Shown: positions 45,709-55,611 of the stretch, one piece after another
Layout of the letters: the number at the start of each line of letters is the position of its first letter
Position numbering within the stretch: position 1 is the stretch's first letter
DNA from: Marinobacter sp. S0848L
Lineage (GTDB): Bacteria; Pseudomonadota; Gammaproteobacteria; Pseudomonadales; Oleiphilaceae
Length of the DNA: 64,000 bases
NCBI RefSeq assembly: GCF_023016065.1
Contig: NZ_JALKAQ010000001.1
Location: forward strand, 248,001 to 312,000
Reading direction: 5' to 3'
Notes under the pieces: model-generated
Database searches by the model: none
What the model was told of the DNA's origin: nothing
What the model saw: only the letters and a program-made list of their open reading frames with translations
Translations under genes and position numbers: made by a program

Positions 45709-46973
45709 CGGATCTCCGATTGCAGATACTCGGGAATTCGCATCAAGGGATGGGGGTCGCTCACCCCGGCGGATTTCACCACCGGGAAGGCATCTTGCAC
45801 CCAACGCAACACATCAACCGACGGGCTGAACATCAACACCTTCGCTTCCGGGTACTTCCAAAGCAGCCGATCTACGTTGTCATTGGGTTCATAAGGCACA
45901 TCGCCCAGACCGTCCTGATCCCGATCCCAGCCCAGGTAATCACTCCAGAAATTCCCTCGTCCGTCCTTGGCCCAGGACTGAGTGCGCGTTGCCACGTACT
46001 TCACCTGGCGCTCGTTATTCACGAAGGCATTGTTAAACACCTCGTTGTCCTCTGAACCTGCGGTCAAGTGAATGCCAATATTGCTGTCCGCAAACAAATT
46101 ACCTTCAAACACGTTGTACAAGGAGTTATAGATAAACACCGCCTTGCCTTCGCCGCCTGAAATCATCACCCGACCGGTCTGCCCTTCCGACACCCCGATC
46201 ACCACATTGCCCCGCAGCGTCGAATTGGTGATGAAATTCATCAAAATGCCGTAGTTCTCATCATTTTCAGAGCGGTTATTAATCACCTTCAAATACTTGC
46301 TCTGCATCAGCGCATACCCCGTACGGGTGCCGCGGGTAACATTCCCTTCAAGCAGATTGTGCATCGAATACATGTAATGAATGCCGTAACGCAGATCCGT
46401 CATCACATTGTTGCGAATCTCGTTCTTATTCGCCGTCTCGATATAAATCGCATCCCGGGTCTGGGAAATGTCATTCCCTTCAATCAACGCCCCGGTGGTA
46501 TTAAACAAATGAATACCATTACCCCGATCCTGCGACCGAATACTCACCTCACCCCGAATATGATTGTTCCGCACCGTCACATCCGGCGTCGCATCCAACC
46601 AAATACCAAACGCCGGCCCCTGCAACCGGTTATCCGCAACCACCGATCCTTGCGCCTCCCGGGCGATAAAAATCCCGGCATCCAACTGATTCAGATCCTT
46701 GCCCCAATTCCGCACGGTACAACCTGAAAAAGTCACCTTCTCGGCCAAAATATCCACCGCATTACCCTGCCCACCACCATCAATCACCGTCTCCGGCGAA
46801 CAGGACACACTTACCCCGGGCACCCGGATAGCCAGAGGCGATAATGTTTCTGGTGGCAGTTCGATGGACGAACCCGGCTGCAGGTTATCAAGCCGTTCTT
46901 GCAGATCCGCGTTGGCTGCGAGCGATAAAAGAGCGACTGACAGGGCCACCCCATAACGCAATATTTGGTACAT
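45705..46973 (-). CDS. nosD: NosD, periplasmic copper-site maturation protein
   Basis: 422 residues. Signal peptide (1-22, ending AANA). The rest is a parallel beta-helix of carbohydrate-binding/CASH repeats, with Asn-rich turns such as VRNNHIRGE, LIEGNDISQ, EIRNNVMTD and LEGNVTRGT. NosD docks on NosFY and NosZ. In the N-terminal third, 39 of 40 consecutive codons (GPAF to HLFN) end in G or T. Gap to nosZ is 224 bases and holds a repeat element. Confidence 0.95.
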   Translation of the reverse strand: MYQILRYGVALSVALLSLAANADLQERLDNLQPGSSIELPPETLSPLAIRVPGVSVSCSPETVIDGGGQGNAVDILAEKVTFSGCTVRNWGKDLNQLDAGIFIAREAQGSVVADNRLQGPAFGIWLDATPDVTVRNNHIRGEVSIRSQDRGNGIHLFNTTGALIEGNDISQTRDAIYIETANKNEIRNNVMTDLRYGIHYMYSMHNLLEGNVTRGTRTGYALMQSKYLKVINNRSENDENYGILMNFITNSTLRGNVVIGVSEGQTGRVMISGGEGKAVFIYNSLYNVFEGNLFADSNIGIHLTAGSEDNEVFNNAFVNNERQVKYVATRTQSWAKDGRGNFWSDYLGWDRDQDGLGDVPYEPNDNVDRLLWKYPEAKVLMFSPSVDVLRWVQDAFPVVKSAGVSDPHPLMRIPEYLQSEIR

Positions 46974-47020
46974 CTATGATTCTCTAAAAAGTGAAAACCG
47001 AAGGCACGCAACACTGTGCG

Positions 47021-47137
47021 GCAATCCAAGCGGAAAGCCCTTTCCAAAAATGTGCGCAGCCATGGATGGCGGAGCAGAAGCGCCACATGGATGTGCCGCA
47101 GGAGCGGTTTTTGGAAAGGGCTTTCCGTTTGGGTTGC
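47021..47137 (-). repeat. Palindromic intergenic element, copy 3
   Basis: 30-bp arms (47021-47050 and 47108-47137). All positions pair if two G-T pairs are allowed, and the inner part is AGCCCTTTCCAAAAA. The 57-base core reads on the minus strand almost exactly like copy 2 (56 of 57 bases). The arms share only their innermost bases with copy 2. It lies between nosZ and nosD and would be transcribed with them. Confidence 0.9.
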
Positions 47138-47157
47138 TACTCCCAAGTAAAGATACA

Positions 47158-47179
47158 GGGGCCCCAAAAACGAGGCCCC
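47158..47179 (-). terminator. Hairpin just after nosZ
   Basis: GGGGCC (47158-47163) and GGCCCC (47174-47179) form a 6-bp GC stem 18 bases beyond the nosZ stop. Downstream on the minus strand is TGTATCTTTAC, a poor T-tract. With element 3 it may lower transcription into nosDFYL. Confidence 0.5.
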
Positions 47180-47197
47180 AATCGAGAGAAACGCTAA

Positions 47198-49093
47198 TTA
47201 AGCCTTCTCTACCAACATACGACCACCCATCTCCATGTGCAGCGCATGGCAGAACCAGTTGCAGTAGTACCAGTACACACCAGGCTTACCAGCAGTAAAG
47301 GTCACAGACGAAGTCTGCTGCGGACTAATCTCCATACTCACACCATGGTTCACCATACAGAAACCGTGAGTCACATCCTCGATGGTATCAAGGTTGGTTA
47401 CACACACAGTAACCTCGTCACCTTCCTTCACCTTGAACTCAGTAGTACCAAACTGAGGCGCAACAGAAGTCATGTAAACACGAACCTTATTGCCATCACG
47501 GATTACCTTGTTATCTGCCTCCAAAGTAACGCCGTCTTTCTTGGCCTGCTCCACCGTTGCAGCAAAGTACGGATCCTGACGATCATAAATCTTCTTAGTC
47601 TTGATCTGATCACGACGGACCAAAATACAGTCGTGCGGCTCCGCGAACGTCGGACCATCGTGAACCAGCTTCATCTCGTCACCGGAAATATCGATCAACT
47701 GATCGTTCTCCGGGTGCAGAGGACCAACCGGCAAGAAACGGTCCTTCGAGAACTTCGACAGAACCACCAGCCACTTACCATCCGCATCACGCGACTCCGT
47801 CAACGACGCATGGTTGTGACCCGGCTGGTAATGCACATCCAGCTTCTGGCGAATGTAATTCACCTTCTCGCCGTTGTAGTGCTTGATCGCATCCGCAATG
47901 TTCCACTTACACACCTGACTGTCGATAAACAGCGTGGTGTAAGCGTTGCCACGACCATCGAAGGTAGTGTGCAGAGGCCCAAGGCCCAGCTCTGGCTCCG
48001 CCACAATGGTGTCACGCAGCTCAATCTTGTCGTCAAACAGATCGTCCAGTTTGTCGATCGCGATGACAGAAGCCGTCGGAGACAGCTTGCCGTTGGCAAT
48101 GAAGTACTTACCATCCGGAGAAGTGTTTAGCCCGTGCGGGTTCTTCGGAACCGGGATGTAACGAGTGAACTCGGACTTACCACGGCCATCAACAACCGGA
48201 ACTTTGGAATCGCCAATTGTCTTGAACTTACCGGCCTTAACCGCGGCCGCGATGCGCTCAATGTTGAACACAACCACCCAGTCGCGGTCGTTGCGCATAG
48301 TACCCGCCAAATCCAACGCACGTTCGGAGTTGTAACAGGTAGAAGCAGCGTACTTGCCGGTGTAGTCAGCGTCGGTGTTGTCCAGGTTGCCGTCTACCAG
48401 CACCTGCCAGGCTACTTCCATAGTTTCCGCATCAATCGCGCTGAACATGGTGTAGCTGTTTTCCAGGCTGTATTCACTGCCATCGTTTGGCTGTGGAATC
48501 ACAAACTCGGCGTTGCAGAAAACATAGTTTGTGCGAGGCACTTTCTGCAGACGCAGACCGTGAATCGCCTGAACGTTTGGTACGTGCGTAATCTTATCCG
48601 TCTTCATGATATCCAGACGAATACGCGCTACACGAGTGTTGGCCTTGTCGTTGATGAACAGGTACTTACCGTCGTAACGACCGTCTTCCATGGAAATGTG
48701 CGGATGGTGACAGTCGCCATTCAGGTACTGCTGGTCGCCGCCAAGAATCGCCTTACTTTCGTTGGTAATACCCCAGCCGGTCGCAGAATCTACGTTAAAT
48801 ACCGGGATACGCATCAGCTCACGCATGGACGGCACGCCGAGAACACGCACCTCGCCTTGGTGACCACCACTCCAGAAGCCGTAGTACTCATCCAGCTCAC
48901 CGGGCTCGATGTGAATCTTGTTCTTCGCTTCCTGGGCGGCGGCCGCAAACGCTTCACGGCTCATGATCGACGTGCCAAGGCCGGTTGCACCTGCAACGCC
49001 CGCCAAAGCGGCAGCGCCCATAAAACGACGACGGCTCAGACCACTTTCAGGGACCTCGGCGGTGTCCTTGCTCAGTTCATCTCTTTTCTTCAT
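47198..49093 (-). CDS. nosZ: Nitrous oxide reductase NosZ (clade I, Tat-exported)
   Basis: 631 residues from ATG 49093 (GGAG nine bases upstream); the longer open frame is discarded. Twin-arginine signal in [14 protein letters not shown]. Beta-propeller with the CuZ histidines (for example DCHHPH and FAEPHDC), then a cupredoxin domain with the CuA ligands in [14 protein letters not shown] near the C-terminus. It reduces N2O to N2 in the periplasm. The Tat signal and NosR neighbour place it in the classical clade. First structural gene after nosR, 73 bases away. Confidence 0.97.
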   Translation of the reverse strand: MKKRDELSKDTAEVPESGLSRRRFMGAAALAGVAGATGLGTSIMSREAFAAAAQEAKNKIHIEPGELDEYYGFWSGGHQGEVRVLGVPSMRELMRIPVFNVDSATGWGITNESKAILGGDQQYLNGDCHHPHISMEDGRYDGKYLFINDKANTRVARIRLDIMKTDKITHVPNVQAIHGLRLQKVPRTNYVFCNAEFVIPQPNDGSEYSLENSYTMFSAIDAETMEVAWQVLVDGNLDNTDADYTGKYAASTCYNSERALDLAGTMRNDRDWVVVFNIERIAAAVKAGKFKTIGDSKVPVVDGRGKSEFTRYIPVPKNPHGLNTSPDGKYFIANGKLSPTASVIAIDKLDDLFDDKIELRDTIVAEPELGLGPLHTTFDGRGNAYTTLFIDSQVCKWNIADAIKHYNGEKVNYIRQKLDVHYQPGHNHASLTESRDADGKWLVVLSKFSKDRFLPVGPLHPENDQLIDISGDEMKLVHDGPTFAEPHDCILVRRDQIKTKKIYDRQDPYFAATVEQAKKDGVTLEADNKVIRDGNKVRVYMTSVAPQFGTTEFKVKEGDEVTVCVTNLDTIEDVTHGFCMVNHGVSMEISPQQTSSVTFTAGKPGVYWYYCNWFCHALHMEMGGRMLVEKA

Positions 49094-49166
49094 AGCGTCC
49101 AACTCCATTATTGGTATGGCGGTTTTGCTTCTCATTCCGTCCGGAACATCGTGACGGCTCCGGTAC

Positions 49167-51314
49167 TTACTCGTGCACCTGAACGACTGGAATTTCTTCC
49201 GGGCGCCCGGGGGCGTTTCGGCCTCGACGTTTACCACGGCGCTTCACAATCAGCGGCGGGCACTTGTGGTCGTCGAAATACGTCATCTGGCAATCCAGGC
49301 AGTAATGGCATTCCATGTAGTTAATGTGGCCATCCGGATGGATCGCCTGCACTTCACATTCGTGGTCACACAAGCGGCAGGGGTTACCACACTCCTTGCG
49401 CCGCTTGAGCCAATCGAAAACCCGCAACTTGGTGGGCAGCGCCAGTGCAGCGCCCAGCGGGCACAGGTAGCGGCAGTAAACTTTGCGTGTGAAGATATTC
49501 ACGATCAGTAGCAACACGGCGTAAGTAACAAATGGCCAGCTGCGATCAAAACGCAAAGTAATGGCCGTTTTGAACGGTTCCACTTCCGCCATTTGTTCAG
49601 CCGTACCCAATGACTCAAGCGACACACCAAACAGCACCAGCAAAATGATGTATTTGATCGCCCATAAGCGTTCATGCCAGGCAAAGGGCACGGTGTACTG
49701 AGGCACTTTCAACTTGCGGGCAATTTCATTAATTAATTCCTGCAAGGCTCCGAACGGGCACAGCCAACCGCAGTAAACCGCACGCCCCCAAAGCAAGACG
49801 ATGCCCGCGACCACCGACCAAAGCACAAACAGCATCGGGTCGATCAGGAAGGTTTCCCAGGTAAAGCCAGAGATCAGGCTGTTCACAAAGGTCAGCACGT
49901 TCACGATGGACAGCTGGCCCAGCGCATACCAGCCGATAAAGAACAGGGTGTACGTGAGAAAGGCATGGCGAATCCAGCGCATAACTCTCGGCTTTTTCAC
50001 CAGCCAATCCTGGAAGAAAAGGATGAACAACAGCACGCCAATGCCCAACGCCAGGAAGATGATCTGGAATTCTTTCTGGTACCACACCTGCACCCATAGA
50101 GGCTGCTCTTCCAACCACTCTTCCTCGGACAGTTCCACCTCGGCACGGGTGTAATACTGTTCCGGCAACTGGTACTCCAGCGGTACCACCGCGAACTCAC
50201 TGTCCAGCGGACCGGTCTGACGTTTGATGGTCAATTCCAGTGACCAAGGCGTACCGGGGTCAAAGTTGTACTGCTGGCGAATAATGTAGATGGCCATTTC
50301 CGGCAAGCGCGGCATACCTTCAAGATAGACATCGCTCAAGCGGTGATAGTCGAGATCACGGAAGTTAAAGGTGTCGCCAAACTGACGGATCTGAACCCGG
50401 TCAAAAATTCCACCGCGCACATAGCCTGAACCCCGGAAGGAATAGGTACCTTTGGCCATAACGGCGATGGCATGTTCGCCGTCTTTCAGTTCCGACATCA
50501 GCCATTCATATTGGCTGTCGCCCAATAGATTGCGGCCAATGGTGGGCGCATCCAGATAGGCGGCGTACAGGTCAATGAAGGTATCGTCACGTTGCTCAGG
50601 GGCTGCCGTTTCAATGCCCTCGGCCGGGCCACCTTTGAAGGCATCGTCCACCATGCCCCGGGTCAGGTGCATCCGGCGGATCGAGCCATCTCCGGTGAGT
50701 TCTTCCCAGGTTTTTTCTTCAAACGCGTTTTGATCAACCTCGGCCAGTGGCGGCCGCTTGCTGCCGGTAGTAACCTCAACCAGTCCCAGTTCACCGCCCA
50801 CCCGGTGGGCGGTTTTCATGATGACTTCGTTGATGACCATGACCGTGACCGTGGCACCGGACAAACCATCCACCGCCACCCGGCGTTCCGATGATTTTCC
50901 GCCTACTGTGACACGCTGGTCTGCTTTCAAACCAGTGTATTGGTCGGTAAAGAGGTGCATTTTGGCTTCTGGAATACCGATCAGAAGAATCGGTTCGTCG
51001 TGGTGAATCACTCGGGCACCGGCAATTTCGCCCTCGGTATCAAGCACCACCATGGCATTGATTGGTTTTCCGGAATAGGCTGGGGTTTGTACAAAATCCA
51101 GGGTCTGGTAGGCATACCCAACCAACTCGTCGCCCGCGTAGAGTTCCTGGATGGCGCGATTCGATTCACGGGGCTGAATATCCGTGACTACAGGCATCGC
51201 TTTTTGGATGACCTGACGGCCCGAAACGGGCTCATAATCTTTCAGAGGCATCGCCATCACCGCTGATGACACCGTCATCAGCAAAGCAAAACAAACACGT
51301 AAAACGGTAGTCAC
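49167..51314 (-). CDS. nosR: NosR, membrane flavoprotein supporting nitrous oxide reduction
   Basis: 715 residues from GTG 51314 (GGGGG upstream). Signal sequence, a periplasmic FMN-binding domain (about 30-180; [15 protein letters not shown] carries the flavinylated Thr), several membrane helices (about 400-620) with two CxxxCP motifs, CGWLCPFGA and CRYLCPLGA, and a C-terminal pair of 4Fe-4S clusters in [12 protein letters not shown] and CHYCLDCQ. It donates electrons to NosZ and is needed for nos expression. A Dnr-type box lies about 50 bases upstream. No ApbE/NosX gene for FMN attachment is in the window. Confidence 0.96.
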   Translation of the reverse strand: MTTVLRVCFALLMTVSSAVMAMPLKDYEPVSGRQVIQKAMPVVTDIQPRESNRAIQELYAGDELVGYAYQTLDFVQTPAYSGKPINAMVVLDTEGEIAGARVIHHDEPILLIGIPEAKMHLFTDQYTGLKADQRVTVGGKSSERRVAVDGLSGATVTVMVINEVIMKTAHRVGGELGLVEVTTGSKRPPLAEVDQNAFEEKTWEELTGDGSIRRMHLTRGMVDDAFKGGPAEGIETAAPEQRDDTFIDLYAAYLDAPTIGRNLLGDSQYEWLMSELKDGEHAIAVMAKGTYSFRGSGYVRGGIFDRVQIRQFGDTFNFRDLDYHRLSDVYLEGMPRLPEMAIYIIRQQYNFDPGTPWSLELTIKRQTGPLDSEFAVVPLEYQLPEQYYTRAEVELSEEEWLEEQPLWVQVWYQKEFQIIFLALGIGVLLFILFFQDWLVKKPRVMRWIRHAFLTYTLFFIGWYALGQLSIVNVLTFVNSLISGFTWETFLIDPMLFVLWSVVAGIVLLWGRAVYCGWLCPFGALQELINEIARKLKVPQYTVPFAWHERLWAIKYIILLVLFGVSLESLGTAEQMAEVEPFKTAITLRFDRSWPFVTYAVLLLIVNIFTRKVYCRYLCPLGAALALPTKLRVFDWLKRRKECGNPCRLCDHECEVQAIHPDGHINYMECHYCLDCQMTYFDDHKCPPLIVKRRGKRRGRNAPGRPEEIPVVQVHE

Positions 51315-51360
51315 TTAAACCCCCAAATTCTCAACGAATACAGCACAGGGTGGATCAAAA

Positions 51361-51374
51361 ATGAGAAAAATCAA
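51361..51374 (-). promoter_or_regulatory. Fnr/Dnr-type box upstream of nosR
   Basis: Minus strand TTGAT-TTTT-CTCAT. The left half is perfect and the right half matches 3 of 5 bases of ATCAA. It lies about 50 bases upstream of the nosR start, a sensible activator distance. Confidence 0.45.
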
Positions 51375-51436
51375 ATACCTCTAGTTGAATAGCTCTAGAG
51401 GAGCGAGCCACCTGAACCCACTGAAATCTCAGGTCA

Positions 51437-52186
51437 TTAATGACTGGTTTCGATCAAACGCTGGGGGTCAGCGATAAACAGCCGACTCCGGTTTACCCGT
51501 ACCAGGCCACTGGCTTTCAAATCCGCCAAAATGCGTGAAAAGGTTTCCGGCTGCATGGCAAGACGAGACGCCACCAAACACTTCGGCAAAGGCAACTCAA
51601 TCTCTCCACCCTTTGAAACACCCTCCGGAAGCAGGTCGATGAGGTAACGGATCAACCGCTCGCGCGCGCTCTGGACGGTCATGATTTCAAGGTCATGAAA
51701 ACGAGTCACAGCTCGCATGGCGAAGTGGCGCAATGCTGCTTGCGCATAGGCCGGTTTTGCATCCAACAACGCTTTGTAGGCCGAAACGGGAATCATCAAA
51801 ACATCGCTGGACTTGAGGGCTTCGGCGTAACAGGCGTACTCAGCCGGGTCTGCGTAAATCATGGTTTCCGCAAAACAGTCGCCCGGCGCAATGCTGTCTA
51901 AAGTTCGGTCCACGCCAGAAGAGTCCAGCCGATACAAACGAAGGCGACCGGAGATCACGAAAAAGAAGTGGTGAGCGGGCATACCCTGACGATACAAAAG
52001 TTGGTGATGACCCAACCGGATACGGCGTGACTGCTGAATTAAGGCATCCACATCATCCGGCTGCATTGACCGGAACAGCGTATGGGCTCGCAGAGCTTGC
52101 GTGCCCTGTTGCGCATTAATGGAATTATTTACAGCAACCAATACCGGCTTTTTTGTTCGATTAACGGCGGCTTGCGTTATCACCAT
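51437..52186 (-). CDS. dnr: Dnr-type Crp/Fnr regulator of denitrification
   Basis: 249 residues from ATG 52186 (GAGG upstream; ATG 52207 lacks one). Cyclic-nucleotide-like sensor domain (about 45-160) without the N-terminal cysteine cluster of Fnr/Anr, and a C-terminal helix-turn-helix LVASRLAMQPETFSRILADL. The ExxSR in PETFSR is the recognition pattern for TTGAT half-sites. The place directly before nosR and the lack of Fe-S cysteines point to Dnr, which senses NO through heme. The gap to nosR (51315-51436) holds a Dnr-type box. Confidence 0.85.
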   Translation of the reverse strand: MVITQAAVNRTKKPVLVAVNNSINAQQGTQALRAHTLFRSMQPDDVDALIQQSRRIRLGHHQLLYRQGMPAHHFFFVISGRLRLYRLDSSGVDRTLDSIAPGDCFAETMIYADPAEYACYAEALKSSDVLMIPVSAYKALLDAKPAYAQAALRHFAMRAVTRFHDLEIMTVQSARERLIRYLIDLLPEGVSKGGEIELPLPKCLVASRLAMQPETFSRILADLKASGLVRVNRSRLFIADPQRLIETSH

Positions 52187-52300
52187 GGACTCGTCCTCTG
52201 GGCGCATTCATGCATTCAAAATCTTGTTTTAGATGTTAGGAGCATGCCAGCCGAAAATCGCTCCCTCTATGGGGGTAGTTCCGCGCATCCTTGCGGCCAT

Positions 52301-52314
52301 TTGATTTAACTCAA
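52301..52314. promoter_or_regulatory. Fnr/Dnr-type box upstream of dnr
   Basis: TTGAT-TTAA-CTCAA, nine of ten positions of TTGAT-N4-ATCAA. It lies 115 bases before dnr and overlaps the stop of the upstream MFS gene. The region 52187-52310 shows no other clear feature. Confidence 0.55.
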
Positions 52315-53552
52315 TAGTTTGCAAAGCGATGTAGATTTTTGACCAGCAGGATCAGGCTGGCGCTTAATAGCAGCAGGAGAATCGTAAATACCGCCCCCGA
52401 AGCGCCCAACCACTGGTAAATTGCTGCAAAGACAACCAGCAAAACGAAAGCAACTGAACAGGCCGCTACCAGCAGGAAACCAGCGAACAAAGCTGCTTGG
52501 TCCCGGTTTGCAAGGATAACCTTTCGCTGAAGTCCTCCCATGGCACAGCCCATCGCAATGCCCAAGATGACCACCATCAGACTTTCCAACATCAGGGGCA
52601 GCGCAAACTGCATGGCCACCACACCCTCGCCCCCCGAAACGAACAATGTCGCGGAAGGCAAAGCCAGGCCTGCAAGCGCCAATAAGCAAAGGGTCAATGA
52701 CCGTGTGACGACTTTCACACTACCGTAAATATCGGACAAACCGCCCCCGGCGATTTGCGCTAACGCTCCCGGAATCACGAACCACTGCGCTAAGCCCGCG
52801 CCAGCTCCCGGATCCACACGAAGCTGTGCCGATAGAAAATCCGGTAACCAAAGAGCCAATGAGAAAAAGCTGCCAGCCACCACGCCAAAATAGAGGCAGA
52901 ACCACAATGCTTTGCCTTGGCGCAGCATCAGGAGCAAGTGTTGTAACGGGGGGATTCGCGCAGATTCCTGACGATCAGCTTCGGTGACAAGCACCAACAA
53001 CGTGATCACCAACAGCAAAACAACAAGGTAAGCCAACGGAACGCCTTGCCAGGTGTACGCGTAATGAAACAGAGGAACGAGGTAATAGCTGAGTCCGGCG
53101 CCAGTCACTCCGGATCCGAAAAGGCCCAAAACGAGTCCCATTTGCCTCGTCTCACAATGACTGGTTACAAACTGCAAACCCGCGCTGTAGAAGCCCCCGG
53201 CCAGTCCTAGCCCGCTGGCGACAATCAGGTAGCTGATAAAATGATTGGCAACCAGGAATAGCACCATGCACAACGCAAGGCCCGTCAGGCACGCAAGCAT
53301 CACCGCCCGGGCGCCATACCGCTGGGCAGCCAAACCGGCTGGTATTGCCAACAAGGCACCTGAAGCCATTGGTGCCGCCAGCAAAATGCCAAATTGCACA
53401 CCGGTTAACGCCAGCTCCGCCCTTAGATGGACACCCACCACCGCAAACAGGGTCCAGCACCCCGCGGCGACGATGAATCCGGTTACCGCCAATGGCAGAA
53501 TAATAGCGAGCGAGGCGCGTTTTTCTTCATCCCTTTCTTGTTGTTCAAGCAT
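52311..53552 (-). CDS. MFS transporter related to the NarK/NNP family
   Basis: 413 residues from ATG 53552 (AAGGG upstream; ATG 53570 lacks one). Twelve membrane segments. The start of helix one, WTLFAVVGVHLRAELALTG, and GVQFGILLAAPMASGALLAIP follow the NarK pattern. But the arginine expected in the second helix (LLR-P in nitrate porters) is alanine here. The nitrate signature (GGGNF-type) reads GLAGGFYSAG. So nitrate or nitrite transport is doubtful. Located between dnr and narXL, sharing a promoter gap with narX. Confidence 0.75.
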   Translation of the reverse strand: MLEQQERDEEKRASLAIILPLAVTGFIVAAGCWTLFAVVGVHLRAELALTGVQFGILLAAPMASGALLAIPAGLAAQRYGARAVMLACLTGLALCMVLFLVANHFISYLIVASGLGLAGGFYSAGLQFVTSHCETRQMGLVLGLFGSGVTGAGLSYYLVPLFHYAYTWQGVPLAYLVVLLLVITLLVLVTEADRQESARIPPLQHLLLMLRQGKALWFCLYFGVVAGSFFSLALWLPDFLSAQLRVDPGAGAGLAQWFVIPGALAQIAGGGLSDIYGSVKVVTRSLTLCLLALAGLALPSATLFVSGGEGVVAMQFALPLMLESLMVVILGIAMGCAMGGLQRKVILANRDQAALFAGFLLVAACSVAFVLLVVFAAIYQWLGASGAVFTILLLLLSASLILLVKNLHRFANY

Positions 53553-53642
53553 CTGGCGACCCTTTTCCATGCCATTCGCTAGTTTCAGCTTTTTGCAGTT
53601 TTCGGGTCAAAGGCTATGATGGGATACAGCCTGTTGAGGTAA

Positions 53643-53656
53643 TTGACTATCCTCAA
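53643..53656. promoter_or_regulatory. Fnr/Dnr-type box between the MFS gene and narX
   Basis: TTGAC-TATC-CTCAA, eight of ten positions of TTGAT-N4-ATCAA. It lies 85 bases from the narX start and 91 from the MFS start. It is nested in a wider inverted repeat, TTGAGG/CCTCAA (53634-53656). Confidence 0.45.
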
Positions 53657-53678
53657 AGAGGTATCGGGAATCCGGTTT

Positions 53679-53693
53679 TAGAGTCATACTCTA
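53679..53693. promoter_or_regulatory. Short perfect palindrome upstream of narX
   Basis: TAGAGT-CAT-ACTCTA, 48 bases before narX. Possible operator in the divergent promoter; no known consensus matched with confidence. Confidence 0.35.
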
Positions 53694-53740
53694 AGACTGT
53701 CGCGCTTTTTTAAGATACAACACGGCCCCAGTTTCTAATC

Positions 53741-55594
53741 ATGGTAAAAAGCCCCTTAGTAAACCGGATTATTCTGGCTGTCAGTGCCATTGTATTGACC
53801 TCCATCGTCAGCATGAGCGCCACGCTCGCCATATCGAAAAGCATTGAGGGAAGCGCAACGGCCATCAACGCAGCCGGTGCGTTGCGCATGGGGGCCAACC
53901 AAATGCTGACCCGGCTGAGTGTTTTACCGACGCGGCCTGACGCATCGCAAAACGCCAAACTCTTTAACGCGTATGAAAATCAGCTCTCTGGCAGAGCCAT
54001 CACTTCATTAATACCCGCTGGCAGCGAGCACCCCCTGACACAGCAACATCGCCTTATTATTAAGCTCTGGAAAACCAACCTGCTACCCATGATGGAAGCC
54101 CATCCGCAAGGCTCGCAGATAACCGCTCAAATGATTGCCGAAGTGAACCGTTTTACCGAAGAAGTCAATAAACTGGTACTCCTGCTTGAAGAGCGAACCG
54201 AAGCACGGATAGATCTTCTGCATCTGATCCAAATCACCAGTCTGGTGTTCTCTGTGCTCATCGTGATTGCACTTTTTCTCGACCTCAAAAATCGGGTTTT
54301 ACGGCCGCTTCGAAAACTGGTTCGAGTCGCCAGCGCGGTTGGTGATCAAGATTTCACTCAACAAGCTAATCTGAAGGGCTCTGATGAACTGGCTCAGCTT
54401 GGCCAGGCCTTTGACCAGATGACCAGCGAACTGGCTTTGACCTATCAGGAACTGGAAGACCGTGCACGGGAAAAAACCGAAGAGCTGGAAGTAAGCCACA
54501 CCGCGCTGCAGGTGATGCACGCCACAAGCCGCAATCTGTTTGCCAACCACGACCTGTGCAGCGGCTCGATCCCGATGCTGCAGGAACTCGAGAAACTCTT
54601 ACGCATTGGCCCGATCAAACTGTACCTGCACGACAAAGAAACCGACGAGCCCGTGGAAGCAGTAACAACCGCCAGTCAAAAGCGCCCGTTCTATTGCCGT
54701 GACCACCACTGCAATGCTTGCCTGGTCACACCCGAAGCGTTTGACGACCTGCCCGCCCAAGATAATGACGGGCGGAGACTGCTGTTGCCGATTCGAATAC
54801 CCGGGCAGATTCTTGGCACACTGGAAGTGTGGTACCCCGCCGGCAAAAACTTGCCTGCTACGACACGCCGATTGCTGGAAACCCTCACGGACCAACTGGC
54901 CACCGCCATTTTCCTCGAAAAACAAATCACCGAAGAGCAGCAGCAAACACTGGTGGAAGAACGCACCGTGATTGCCCGGGAGCTGCACGACTCCCTCGCT
55001 CAATCACTGTCCTACCTGAAAATGCAGGTAACGCGGCTTCGCAGGCTTAATATTACCGGGGAACATAAAGCAGCCCATGACGATATCCTGCATGAATTCA
55101 GCACCGGCCTGAACAGCGCTTATCGCCAGTTACGGGAACTGCTGGCCACCTTCCGGCTAAAACTGGACACGCCAGACCTGGCCACTGCCCTGAACAAGAC
55201 CATCGATGAATTTTCCGAGCGTTTGGGCAAGCGAGTGGAATTTGAATACACGCTCCCACCACAAACCCTGTCTCCAAACGAAGAGATCCATTCTCTGCAG
55301 ATTGTCCGGGAAGGTTTGGCGAACGCCGTCAAACACGCGAACGCTACCGAAATTTCAGTGCACATCACGTTCGAATCCCCGGAGGTCAGGGCCTTCATTC
55401 GAGACAACGGCAAAGGGCTGCCCGACGACAATCAGCCTATCAACCACTACGGCCTTATCATCATGGCTGACCGGGCCCGTACTTTGGGCGGCGATCTCAA
55501 GGTACAAAATCGAGCTACCGGTGGCGTTGAAGTTTCCTTAACATTTATTCCGAAAAGTCGTAGCCTCATCCCGAGCCAAACAAGCTACGCCTGA
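53741..55594 (+). CDS. narX: NarX-type nitrate/nitrite sensor histidine kinase
   Basis: 617 residues. Two membrane helices (about 8-30 and 160-180) flank a periplasmic domain that starts with the nitrate-binding P-box-like [17 protein letters not shown]. Then HAMP (about 185-235), a GAF-like cytoplasmic region with Cys in [13 protein letters not shown], and a HisKA_3 kinase with [18 protein letters not shown] (phospho-His), plus ATPase motifs DNGKGLP and [11 protein letters not shown]. It phosphorylates NarL, encoded next. The gap to the divergent MFS gene holds two palindromic sites. Confidence 0.92.
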   Translation: MVKSPLVNRIILAVSAIVLTSIVSMSATLAISKSIEGSATAINAAGALRMGANQMLTRLSVLPTRPDASQNAKLFNAYENQLSGRAITSLIPAGSEHPLTQQHRLIIKLWKTNLLPMMEAHPQGSQITAQMIAEVNRFTEEVNKLVLLLEERTEARIDLLHLIQITSLVFSVLIVIALFLDLKNRVLRPLRKLVRVASAVGDQDFTQQANLKGSDELAQLGQAFDQMTSELALTYQELEDRAREKTEELEVSHTALQVMHATSRNLFANHDLCSGSIPMLQELEKLLRIGPIKLYLHDKETDEPVEAVTTASQKRPFYCRDHHCNACLVTPEAFDDLPAQDNDGRRLLLPIRIPGQILGTLEVWYPAGKNLPATTRRLLETLTDQLATAIFLEKQITEEQQQTLVEERTVIARELHDSLAQSLSYLKMQVTRLRRLNITGEHKAAHDDILHEFSTGLNSAYRQLRELLATFRLKLDTPDLATALNKTIDEFSERLGKRVEFEYTLPPQTLSPNEEIHSLQIVREGLANAVKHANATEISVHITFESPEVRAFIRDNGKGLPDDNQPINHYGLIIMADRARTLGGDLKVQNRATGGVEVSLTFIPKSRSLIPSQTSYA

Positions 55595-55611
55595 AACCAG
55601 ACAGACTTTCA

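Noticed and set aside
44000..46000. Strand-skew reversal as a replication origin or terminus
   Set aside because: The reversal is confined to a few kilobases, there is no dnaA, DnaA-box cluster or dif-like site, and skew returns toward balance on both sides.
43092..47137. Segment between inverted copies 2 and 3 as a composite transposon
   Set aside because: There is no transposase, the arms differ, and the segment is an ordinary nos gene order continuous with nosZ outside it.
48134..49324. Open frame of 396 codons antisense to nosZ
   Set aside because: nosZ motifs on the minus strand are complete; the plus frame has no recognisable domain.
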